Shown here: positions 1 through 5,783 of the stretch, one piece after another
How positions within the stretch are numbered: the first letter of the stretch is position 1
Layout: each line of letters starts with the position of its first letter
DNA from: Nitrosomonadales bacterium
GTDB taxonomy: Bacteria; Pseudomonadota; Gammaproteobacteria; Burkholderiales; SG8-41
Direction: 5' to 3'
DNA length: 8,751 nt
Assembly (NCBI GenBank): GCA_009885185.1
Contig: VFLF01000216.1
Span: forward strand, 1 to 8,751
Notes under the pieces: model-generated
What the model was told of the DNA's origin: nothing
What the model saw: the letters and a program-made list of their open reading frames with translations, nothing else
Database searches by the model: none
Made by a program: the position numbers and the translations under genes

Positions 1-543
1 GACATGTCGGGCCTGGATATCAGCTACGACACTCGCAAGCGCCGCGCGGCGGCGGACCCGAACTACCGCAAGCTGCATGTGCCCGAACGTTTGGTCGAGA
101 TGGGGCGCAAGGGCCAGAAGACCGGCGCGGGCTGGTACCGCTATGAAAAAGGCGACCGCACGCCGCACCCCGACGAAGTGGTGAAAAGCGTTATCGCCGA
201 TGTCGCGCGCGAGTTCGGCATCGCGCAGCGCACCTTTACGGATGAAGAAATCCTGCGGCGCTTGCTGTTCGCCTCGGTCAACGAAGCATGCAAAATTCTG
301 GAAGAAGGCCGCGCCTACCGCGCCAGCGACATCGACGTGATGTGGCTGCACGGCTTTGGTTATCCGCGCTATCGCGGCGGCCTGATGTTCTGGGCCGACA
401 GCATCGGCGTGCGCGAGGTCTACCGGCAAGTTGAAGAATGGCATCAGCGTTATGGCGCGCGCTGGAAACCTTCGGCGTTGTTGAAAGAGTTGGCCGAGAG
501 TGGGACAGCGTTTCGGGAGGCTAAGCCGAAGGTGGCGTTGTAA
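1..543 (+). CDS. 3-hydroxyacyl-CoA dehydrogenase (FadB/MFE-type), C-terminal fragment
   Basis: The reading frame is open from base 1 (GAC ATG TCG...) to the TAA at 541-543, so the gene starts outside the window and only its last 180 codons are visible. The fragment matches the C-terminal 3-hydroxyacyl-CoA dehydrogenase domains of multifunctional beta-oxidation enzymes. It has the sequence KGQKTGAGWYRY, typical of the start of this domain, then the helical segment VNEACKILEEG and the FGYPRYRGGLMFWAD block, which corresponds to the (F/Y)GxPxxxGG region of FadB, FadJ and peroxisomal MFE proteins. In that family the enzyme oxidises 3-hydroxyacyl-CoA with NAD+, and long members also carry an enoyl-CoA hydratase domain at the N-terminus. 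Whether this protein does cannot be seen. The first in-frame ATG (base 4) is probably internal, because the residues before the GxGWY motif continue a family domain. The acyl-CoA synthetase genes downstream support a role in acyl-CoA breakdown. Confidence 0.88.
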   Translation, partial: DMSGLDISYDTRKRRAAADPNYRKLHVPERLVEMGRKGQKTGAGWYRYEKGDRTPHPDEVVKSVIADVAREFGIAQRTFTDEEILRRLLFASVNEACKILEEGRAYRASDIDVMWLHGFGYPRYRGGLMFWADSIGVREVYRQVEEWHQRYGARWKPSALLKELAESGTAFREAKPKVAL

Positions 544-581
544 CAAACCCACTTCAGGTTATTTAAGCGCGAAAAATTACC

Positions 582-695
582 CCCGTCATTCCCGCGCAGG
601 CGGGTATCCCCTTCCCTTGGGGGAAGGTAGGAAGGGGGCGCACTGTCTCCAGTTGCACTGTGTTATGGGTTCCCGCCTGCGCGGGAACGACAGGG
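582..695. repeat. REP-type inverted repeat pair (REPIN-like)
   Basis: The gap between the dehydrogenase gene and the ATP-grasp gene holds two copies of a short palindromic element in opposite orientation. The left arm (582-610) contains GTCATTCCCGCGCAGGCGGG. The right arm (667-695), read on the minus strand, contains GTCGTTCCCGCGCAGGCGGG. Each arm has its own hairpin, CCCGC/GCGGG around GCAG. The spacer carries a further hairpin, CCTTCCC (610-616) against GGGAAGG (621-627), and the rest of the spacer is not symmetrical. Closely similar GTCATTCCCGC repeats are known to be scattered through many beta- and gammaproteobacterial genomes between genes. In a transcript the whole block could fold and pause or protect the mRNA, but no clear T-run marks it as a terminator. 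Confidence 0.8.
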
Positions 696-725
696 TTGGT
701 GTGGCAAGTATTCGAAGCAGAGAAA

Positions 726-1424
726 ATGAACACTCAAGAACTGATTACCCAAGCCCGCGCGCAAAACCGCACCGCGCTCGATGAACAAGCCGGCAAGAAA
801 CTGCTCGCGGCATTCGGCGTAGCTGTGCCGCAAACGCTCACGGTCAAAGATGCCGGCGGCGTGGATGCAGTATTTGCCAAACTCCAGCCGCCACTCGTCG
901 TCAAAATCATGTCGCCCGATATCCTGCACAAGAGCGACGCGGGCGGCGTCAAGGTCGGAATCAACACGGCAACTGAAGTCAAAGACGCCATCAACACCAT
1001 GGCCGCAGCGCCCAAAATAAAATCCGCGCACATCGACGGCTACCTGATCGAGGAAATGGCGCCCGCCGGGCAAGAGATGGTCATCGGTGGTTTGCGCGAT
1101 CCGCAGTTCGGCCCGCTGGTGATGGTGGGTCTTGGCGGTATTTTTGTGGAAGTGCTGCGCGATGTGTCGTTTCGCATTTGCCCGATCACGCGGCTGGATG
1201 CGCAGGAAATGCTGGATGATCTTAAGGGCGCGGCTATCCTCGACGGCGCGCGCGGATGCAAGCCCGTGTCACGCGAGGCCATCATCGACGCGCTGCTCAA
1301 AGTGGGCGGCGAAAACGGCTTGCTGATGCAGCACGCGGCTGACTTTGCCGAGGCCGATATCAATCCGCTGATCGTGTCGGACAGCGGCGCGGTGGCCGTC
1401 GATGCGCGCTTTATCCTAAGATAA
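726..1424 (+). CDS. Acyl-CoA synthetase (ADP-forming), beta (ATP-grasp) subunit
   Basis: This 232-residue protein resembles the small beta subunit of ADP-forming acyl-CoA synthetases (archaeal ACD type; ATP-grasp_5). These enzymes reversibly convert acyl-CoA, ADP and phosphate into free acid, ATP and CoA. Residues 25-40 match the family N-terminus (KLLAAFGVAVP). The motif ILHKSDAGGV puts His69 where the family's second phosphohistidine lies (near position 71 in characterised archaeal enzymes). GGLRDPQFGPLVMVGLGG (121-138) is the ATP-grasp core, and EADINPL supplies the metal ligands Glu209, Asp211 and Asn213. I chose ATG 726, preceded by AG-rich AGCAGAGA, because the longer in-frame reading from 660 translates the REP repeat. 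Only four bases separate the stop from the next gene, so the pair is probably translationally coupled. At about 230 residues it matches stand-alone beta subunits rather than bacterial fusions. Confidence 0.88.
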   Translation: MNTQELITQARAQNRTALDEQAGKKLLAAFGVAVPQTLTVKDAGGVDAVFAKLQPPLVVKIMSPDILHKSDAGGVKVGINTATEVKDAINTMAAAPKIKSAHIDGYLIEEMAPAGQEMVIGGLRDPQFGPLVMVGLGGIFVEVLRDVSFRICPITRLDAQEMLDDLKGAAILDGARGCKPVSREAIIDALLKVGGENGLLMQHAADFAEADINPLIVSDSGAVAVDARFILR

Positions 1425-1428
1425 AATA

Positions 1429-2886
1429 ATGAATAAAAACAACATCTTACAAGAATTCACGCCGTTGTTCGCACCGGCCACCGTGGCGGTGATCGGCGCT
1501 TCCACCAAGAACAGCGTCGCGCTGCCCAACACGTTTATCCGCCGCATCCGCGAGTTTGGTTTCAAGGGCGATATTTATCCGATCCACCCCAGCGCCGCCG
1601 AGATCGAAGGTGTCGCCGCCTATCCTTCGCTGGCGGAAACACCCAAGCCCATCGACTACGCCTACATCGCCGTTTCCGCCGTGCAGATACCGCCGATGCT
1701 TGAAGCGGCGAAAGGCCGCGTGCGTTTCGCGCATGTGATTTCCAGCGGCTTTGCGGAGGCCGACGATGGCCGCGATTTGCAGGAGCAGCTCGCCGCCGCC
1801 GCGCGCGCGGGCGGCATGCGCCTGGTGGGGCCGAACTGCATGGGCATGTTTTCACCGCGCGGCGGCATCACCTTCGCCGAAGTCGGCCCGCAGCCCGTGG
1901 GCGGCGTGGGCGTGGTGTCGCAAAGCGGCGGGTTGGGCACCGACATTATTCGCCGCGGGCTGGCGCGCGGCATCCAGTTCTCCGGGCTGGTGACGGTGGG
2001 CAACTGCGCCGATGTCGTGCCCAGCGACTTGCTGGAATATTATTTTGCCGACGCGCAAACCAAAGTGATCGGCCTCTACATCGAAACCGCAAAAGATGGC
2101 CGCCGCATGTTTGAACTGCTGCGCGCCGCGCGTGCCAAAAAGCCGGTGGTGATTCTGAAGGGCGGGCGCACGCGGCAAGGGCTGGCCGCTGCCGTCTCGC
2201 ATACCGGATCGCTGGCGGGGGATGATCGCGTATGGATGGCGTTGTCGCGCCAGACCGGCTGCGTGATGGTGGATACGCTTGATCAGTTTATCGATACGCT
2301 GCTGCTGTTCCAATCGGTAACGCCCAAAGCCGGCAAACCCACGCAGCGCGTTACGCTGTTCGGCAACGGCGGCGGCACCAGCGTGCTCGCCACCGATTAT
2401 TTTGCGCGGCTGGGTCTGGACGTGTCGCCGTTTGAACAAAGCACCATAGCCGCACTCGCGGCGCTGCAACTGCCGCCCGGCACCAGCATCACCAACCCGG
2501 TGGATTGTCCGGTGGGCACGCTGCAACAGGACGATGGCCGCGTCGCGGAAAAAATCCTCGATATTATTTACGCCAGCGGCAAGCCCGATGCGCTGGTGAT
2601 GCACCTGAATCTGTCGTCGTTTGCCGGGCGCGCCAAACCCGAAGTGCTGGATAACCTGATGGCCGCGGCACTCAGGGTGCAGCAAAAATATCCGGGGCAA
2701 GCGCATTTTGTGCTGGTGCTGCGCTCGGATGGTGAGCCTGCGCTGGAAGAACGCAAACGCGCGTTCCGCGACAAAGCCCGCGCACTGGGCGTGCCGGTGT
2801 ACGATGAAATGCCCAACGTGGGCCACGCGCTGGCCGCACTGCAAAGCCATGAGCGGTTTGTTTTTACGCGTAACACACAGTCTTAA
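1429..2886 (+). CDS. Acyl-CoA synthetase (ADP-forming), alpha (CoA-binding/ligase) subunit
   Basis: This 485-residue protein is the large partner of the upstream ATP-grasp subunit. A CoA-binding Rossmann domain comes first (VAVIGAS at 19-25, GPNCMG at 134-139). The succinyl-CoA-ligase-like domain follows, with SQSGG (164-168), YIET with Glu219, and SHTGSLAG with His258 as the predicted phosphorylated histidine; archaeal ACD alpha subunits have it at about 257. A third ligase-like domain has GNGGG (312-316) and NPVD (357-360). The length matches separate archaeal alpha subunits (about 460). Known enzymes transfer phosphate from the acyl phosphate to the alpha histidine and on to the beta histidine and ADP. 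The start at 1429 lies four bases after the beta stop and has only a weak ribosome site, consistent with coupled translation. Substrate range cannot be read from sequence; acetate, branched-chain and aryl acids are all used in this family. Confidence 0.9.
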   Translation: MNKNNILQEFTPLFAPATVAVIGASTKNSVALPNTFIRRIREFGFKGDIYPIHPSAAEIEGVAAYPSLAETPKPIDYAYIAVSAVQIPPMLEAAKGRVRFAHVISSGFAEADDGRDLQEQLAAAARAGGMRLVGPNCMGMFSPRGGITFAEVGPQPVGGVGVVSQSGGLGTDIIRRGLARGIQFSGLVTVGNCADVVPSDLLEYYFADAQTKVIGLYIETAKDGRRMFELLRAARAKKPVVILKGGRTRQGLAAAVSHTGSLAGDDRVWMALSRQTGCVMVDTLDQFIDTLLLFQSVTPKAGKPTQRVTLFGNGGGTSVLATDYFARLGLDVSPFEQSTIAALAALQLPPGTSITNPVDCPVGTLQQDDGRVAEKILDIIYASGKPDALVMHLNLSSFAGRAKPEVLDNLMAAALRVQQKYPGQAHFVLVLRSDGEPALEERKRAFRDKARALGVPVYDEMPNVGHALAALQSHERFVFTRNTQS

Positions 2887-2920
2887 TGAATGCGCGCCGC
2901 TGCACCTGAAAACCTCTTCC

Positions 2921-3130
2921 CTTTCAGGGTATGGGTATCTATACATCTCCAAAATATACTGTCCCCTCGCCCCGTTTACGGGGAGAGGGTTAGGGTGAGG
3001 GGCAGGCGTCGTGGAATGTAGTGGTGCAATTCCCAAGGACACTGGTGTGGCCGCCCCTCACCCCCGCCCTCTCCCCGCAAGCGGGGCGAGGGGGTTTCTT
3101 TGAGATATATATAAACCCATGCCCCGAAGG
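2921..3130. repeat. MITE-like composite palindromic element
   Basis: Most of the 288-base gap between the alpha-subunit gene and the Fe-ADH-like gene is one imperfect palindrome. The outer arms (2921-2949 and 3102-3130) match at about 23 of 29 positions, with the core ATGGGTATCTATACATCTC on the left. The inner arms (2963-3002 and 3054-3093) match at 35 of 40 positions and belong to the CCCCTCGCCCCG...GGGGAGAGGG repeat type seen between genes in many beta- and gammaproteobacteria. The centre (3003-3053) is not symmetrical. A separate hairpin lies at each edge: CCTGAAA/TTTCAGG (2905-2911/2922-2928) and CATGCC/GGCATG (3118-3123/3135-3140). No coding capacity and no clear target-site duplication were found. 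It looks like a non-autonomous element or REPIN inserted in the operon. In RNA it would form a long hairpin between the two genes. Confidence 0.75.
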
Positions 3131-3174
3131 AAACGGCATGAATAGGTAAGACAGTACAACCAACAGGATTCCCC

Positions 3175-4398
3175 ATGAGCATCAAACCCGAGTACCTCAA
3201 CAAATTCAGCGCCACCGGCTATCCGTTGCGTCTTTATAGCGGAGACGGCGCACTGGAAAACCTGCCGGCGGAACTCAAACGCCATCGCGCCAAGCGCGCG
3301 TTCATCGTGTGTGGACGGACGGTGTCGCGCAAAACGGATTTGATCGCGCACATGCGGCGCATCCTCGGCGACGCCTGCGCGGGCGTGTTTGATGAAATGG
3401 ACAAGGACACTTCCATTGACGCCGTGACGCGCGCCGCCGCTGCCGCGAAAGCGGCGCAGGCAGATATGCTAATCAGCGTAGGCGCGGGCAGCGTGACGCA
3501 GGGCACGCGCGTGGTGGCGATTCTGATGGCGGAAAAACGTCCGGTGGACGAATTGATTACGCAGTACCCGGACAACGCGCCTGCCATCAGCCCGAAACTG
3601 CTTGAACCCAAAGTACCGATCATTAACGTACTCACTGCAGCCACCTCGGCGCAGAATCGCGCCGGCTCGGCGGTGAAAGACCCGAATCGCGGCAACCGCA
3701 TGGAGTTTTTTGATCCGAAGACGCGGCCGGTCGCGCTGTTCTGGGATGCCGAGGCGCTGATGACCGCGCCGATGTCGCTGGTGCGCACCACCACGGTATC
3801 CGCGGTGTGGCGCACCACCATGAACTTGGGCGCCGTGCGCATCTCGCCGCTGTCAGAAGGCGACCGCTTGCAGGCGTTTCGTCTTGCGCGCCATGCGTTG
3901 GATCATCTGAACGACAGCAGCGATGTCACGCCGCGCATCAGCGCTTGCGCCGCTGCATTTTTGCAGAATCGCGATGCCGACGATGGCGGCATGGCCGCCG
4001 GCAAACACTGGGTGGAGCGGGTGGTGTATGCCTTTGCCACCGCGCTGTTCCAGATGCACGCGCACGTCGGGCAGGGCGAAGCCAGCGCCGCGCTGACGCC
4101 GATGGTGATGCGCAAGCTGGGGAACCGTAATCCCGAAGCGATGGCGTTGATCGCGCAGAGCCTCGGCGTGTGGCAAGAAAGCGATGGCTTGGCCGCCGCG
4201 CCGGAAAAAGCCGCGACGGAACTCGAACGCCTGTTCAAATCCGCCGGCGCGCCGGCGCGGGTGTCGGAGTTGAACATCCCGCGCGACAGCCTGCCCCGCA
4301 TACTCGAAAACTCGTTGAAAAATTTCAACGCCGATCCCAAGCGCGAGTTCGTGCGCGAACGTGATTTGTTGTTAAGCGTGCTGGAGGCTTGCTGGTAA
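3175..4398 (+). CDS. Fe-ADH/maleylacetate-reductase-fold protein lacking usual metal ligands
   Basis: This 407-residue protein follows the iron-containing alcohol dehydrogenase fold throughout. It has an N-terminal LRLYSGDGALENLPAEL strand-turn, a Rossmann-like half with ISVGAGSVTQGTR (100-112) in place of GGGSxxDxAK, and a helical C-terminal half ending LLLSVLEACW. ATG 3175 has AGGA at 3165-3168. Several family signatures are changed. The usual TTAGTGSE segment reads TAATSAQN (154-161). GxDAxxHAxE reads TVSAVWRTTM (207-216), so the metal Asp and His become Ser209 and Arg213. HGxxNAxxLP reads QGEASAALTP (300-309), so that His becomes Gln300, and the His 14 residues earlier is Ala286. The protein may therefore use no metal, bind metal through other His residues (295 and 297 are nearby), or be non-catalytic. 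It is probably part of the upstream acyl-CoA operon, although the palindromic element intervenes. Family membership is fairly sure; the reaction is unknown. Confidence 0.8.
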   Translation: MSIKPEYLNKFSATGYPLRLYSGDGALENLPAELKRHRAKRAFIVCGRTVSRKTDLIAHMRRILGDACAGVFDEMDKDTSIDAVTRAAAAAKAAQADMLISVGAGSVTQGTRVVAILMAEKRPVDELITQYPDNAPAISPKLLEPKVPIINVLTAATSAQNRAGSAVKDPNRGNRMEFFDPKTRPVALFWDAEALMTAPMSLVRTTTVSAVWRTTMNLGAVRISPLSEGDRLQAFRLARHALDHLNDSSDVTPRISACAAAFLQNRDADDGGMAAGKHWVERVVYAFATALFQMHAHVGQGEASAALTPMVMRKLGNRNPEAMALIAQSLGVWQESDGLAAAPEKAATELERLFKSAGAPARVSELNIPRDSLPRILENSLKNFNADPKREFVRERDLLLSVLEACW

Positions 4399-4435
4399 TG
4401 GCCTGGGACATACTCATTGCATTACGTGGACAAAC

Positions 4436-4456
4436 GGCGGCGTGACCGCCATCACG
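4436..4456 (+). other. Alternative hairpins after the Fe-ADH-like gene (weak terminator candidate)
   Basis: Two mutually exclusive five-base-pair hairpins overlap here: GGCGG/CCGCC (4436-4440/4446-4450) and CGTGA/TCACG (4441-4445/4452-4456). The nearest T-run (4476-4480) lies about 20 bases downstream, so this is not a classical intrinsic terminator. It may be chance structure in GC-rich DNA. Confidence 0.25.
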
Positions 4457-4473
4457 GAATTCATCTAAGTATC

Positions 4474-4520
4474 TGTTTTTAATAATAATTTTTGCGCCTG
4501 CCGTTACGCTCCTTTACAGT
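4474..4520 (+). promoter_or_regulatory. Candidate sigma-70 promoter with AT-rich upstream tract
   Basis: A strikingly AT-rich tract (4474-4493, TGTTTTTAATAATAATTTTT) stands out from the GC-rich surroundings and directly precedes a possible -35 box TTGCGC (4492-4497). After a 17-base spacer comes a possible -10 box TACAGT (4515-4520). The boxes match consensus at three and four of six positions. The tract could act as an UP element. This would place transcription about 85 bases before the ATG at 4614, with a 5' leader that contains a small hairpin (TATGGG 4571-4576 with CCCATA 4583-4588) just before the ribosome site. The remaining bases of the 215-base gap show nothing else. Confidence 0.35.
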
Positions 4521-4613
4521 TTGCAACAGCGGTCGCGGTAAACGGCGTGTAGCATGGGCCGTTAGACAGGTATGGGAATTCACCCATATCCACCCGTGGA
4601 GAGGAAGAACAAA

Positions 4614-5231
4614 ATGAAGATCAGGACAACCATTATCGCCATTGCGTTAGCCGCACTTCCCGGAATCACTTTCGCGCAGGCGCCAGCCGACCCCGCGCGC
4701 ATAGACCAGCGCCAGGCCAATCAGCAAAAGCGCATCGACGAAGGCGTCAAGTCGGGCGAACTCAACAGGAAAGAAGCGGCGCGCTTGCAGGAAGAACAGG
4801 CGCGCATACAGCGCATGGAAGACAAGGCGCGCGCCGACGGCAAGATCAGCCCTGAAGAAGCACGGCGCATCAAGGCGGCGCAGGACAAACAGAGCGAAGC
4901 CATTGCCCGCGAGCGCAGTGACAGCGAGCGCGCGAAATCGGGCCGTCCGGATGATCGTCGTGATGGACGACGCGACGACCGTCGTGACCGTGTGAATCAA
5001 CTTCAGGCCGCGCAGCAGCGCAGCATCGACGAAGGCGTGAAGCGCGGCGAGCTCACGCAAAAAGAAGCCGCGCGTCTGCGCGATGAGCAAGCGCGCATAC
5101 AGCGCACCGAAGACAAGGCGCGCGCCGATGGCAGACTCACTTCGGATGAAATGCGCCGGCTGGACCGTGAACTGGATCAACTGGATCAGAAGATCGCGCG
5201 CGAACGCAACGACAAGCAGCGCGCGAAATAA
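4614..5231 (+). CDS. Exported highly charged protein with two 80-residue repeats, function unknown
   Basis: I do not recognise a named family. ATG 4614 has a strong ribosome site (GGAGAGGAAG, 4598-4607), preferred over an in-frame ATG at 4572. Residues 1-21 form a signal peptide (MKIRTTIIAIALAALPGITF, then AQA), so the mature protein is probably periplasmic or secreted. The mature part has two units, residues 29-108 and 126-205, identical at about 49 of 80 positions, joined by an Arg/Asp-rich linker (RPDDRRDGRRDDRRDR). Each unit contains a GVKxGEL..KEAARL helix-turn segment and then EDKARADGxxxxxE, which resembles the second half of an EF-hand loop without its first acidic ligands. Helix and coiled-coil tendency is high and there is no Cys. 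The next gene encodes a one-unit paralogue, so the pair arose by duplication. Calcium or nucleic-acid binding and envelope stress roles are all speculation. Confidence 0.85.
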   Translation: MKIRTTIIAIALAALPGITFAQAPADPARIDQRQANQQKRIDEGVKSGELNRKEAARLQEEQARIQRMEDKARADGKISPEEARRIKAAQDKQSEAIARERSDSERAKSGRPDDRRDGRRDDRRDRVNQLQAAQQRSIDEGVKRGELTQKEAARLRDEQARIQRTEDKARADGRLTSDEMRRLDRELDQLDQKIARERNDKQRAK

Positions 5232-5269
5232 CCCACACTTTTCTGTACTCTCCGGGACTGGATTCAGCG

Positions 5270-5297
5270 TTAACGGAGGGGGAAATACGCCCATAAT
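5270..5297 (+). promoter_or_regulatory. Candidate promoter for the second exported paralogue
   Basis: In the 89-base gap between the paralogues, TTAACG (5270-5275) and CATAAT (5292-5297) are separated by 16 bases and match the sigma-70 -35 and -10 consensus at four and five of six positions. Transcription would begin near 5304, leaving a very short leader that starts just before the ribosome site AAAGGAAAG (5307-5315). It would let the second gene be expressed separately from the first. There is no terminator between the genes, so readthrough is equally possible. Confidence 0.35.
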
Positions 5298-5320
5298 CAA
5301 CAACTGAAAGGAAAGCCACA

Positions 5321-5674
5321 ATGAAACTCAAGACCATCATCGCCACTCTTGCCATTGCAACGCTTCCCGGATTTGCTTTTGCCCAAGCCACCCCTGCAAC
5401 ACCCGCGACACCCAGCGACAAGGCTGGCGTGCGCATCGACCAGCGTCAGGCCAATCAGCAAAAACGCATCGACGCCGGCGTGAAATCCGGTGAACTCAAC
5501 CAAAAAGAAGCCGCGCGGATGCAAAAAGGCCAAGAACGCGTTCAAAAGATGGAAGACAAGGCCCGCGCGGACGGCAAAGTAACCAAGAAGGAAGCCGCCC
5601 GGATTGAACACGCGCAGGATCATCAAAGCGCGCGCATTTACAGCCAGAAGCACGACAAGCAAAAAGCCAAGTAA
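5321..5674 (+). CDS. Exported single-repeat paralogue of the preceding protein, function unknown
   Basis: This 117-residue protein starts at ATG 5321 behind AAAGGAAAG (5307-5315). It has a signal peptide (MKLKTIIATLAIATLPGFAF, then AQA), a Thr/Pro/Ala-rich stretch (TPATPATPS) and one 80-residue unit (38-117). That unit is identical to the first unit of the upstream protein at about 54 of 80 positions. The shared start RIDQRQANQQKRID is completely conserved, and the DNA there is also very similar, so the duplication is relatively recent or constrained. The ADGKVTKKE segment again resembles half of an EF-hand loop. The C-terminus is Lys/His-rich (YSQKHDKQKAK). Similar short exported proteins with the GVKSGxLxxxEAARL pattern occur, to my recollection, as hypothetical proteins in other betaproteobacteria; no function is known to me. 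The gene is followed 19 bases later by a strong terminator. Confidence 0.85.
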   Translation: MKLKTIIATLAIATLPGFAFAQATPATPATPSDKAGVRIDQRQANQQKRIDAGVKSGELNQKEAARMQKGQERVQKMEDKARADGKVTKKEAARIEHAQDHQSARIYSQKHDKQKAK

Positions 5675-5693
5675 TTTCTTCGTTTGGAGCATG

Positions 5694-5734
5694 ACGGCAT
5701 CGGCCACGCCCTAGCGCGTGGCCGATGCCGTTTT
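5694..5734 (+). terminator. Strong intrinsic terminator
   Basis: A perfect 16-base-pair stem pairs ACGGCATCGGCCACGC (5694-5709) with GCGTGGCCGATGCCGT (5716-5731) around the loop CCTAGC, followed by TTTT (5731-5734) and a T-rich stretch. This is the clearest Rho-independent terminator in the window. It closes the exported-protein pair and separates it from the thioesterase gene. The near-perfect symmetry means it could also act weakly on the minus strand. Confidence 0.9.
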
Positions 5735-5783
5735 AGCGTTTAGAATTCGTTTTTGGCTCACACAAATTACAGACAGGGAAACC

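Noticed and set aside
660..725. N-terminal extension of the ATP-grasp subunit to the ATG at 660
   Set aside because: The extra 22 codons lie across the right arm of the REP element, have no ribosome site and are absent from the family. ATG 726 fits the expected N-terminus.
1852..3042. Long open frame on the minus strand (396 codons)
   Set aside because: It is antisense to the alpha-subunit gene and runs into the palindromic repeat. Its protein is His/Arg/Gln-rich with no recognisable motif, as expected of an opposite-strand shadow in GC-rich DNA.
582..3130. Palindromic repeats considered as a CRISPR array
   Set aside because: Copies are inverted pairs of two different sequences far apart, without regular spacing or multiple direct repeats.
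4647..5321. Minus-strand open frame with hydrophobic segments opposite the exported repeat protein
   Set aside because: The hydrophobicity arises from reading Lys/Glu/Arg codons backwards. The plus-strand gene has a signal peptide, a good ribosome site and a paralogue.
5694..5734. Palindrome considered as an operator or attachment site
   Set aside because: The perfect GC-rich stem followed directly by TTTT, just after a stop codon, fits an intrinsic terminator better.
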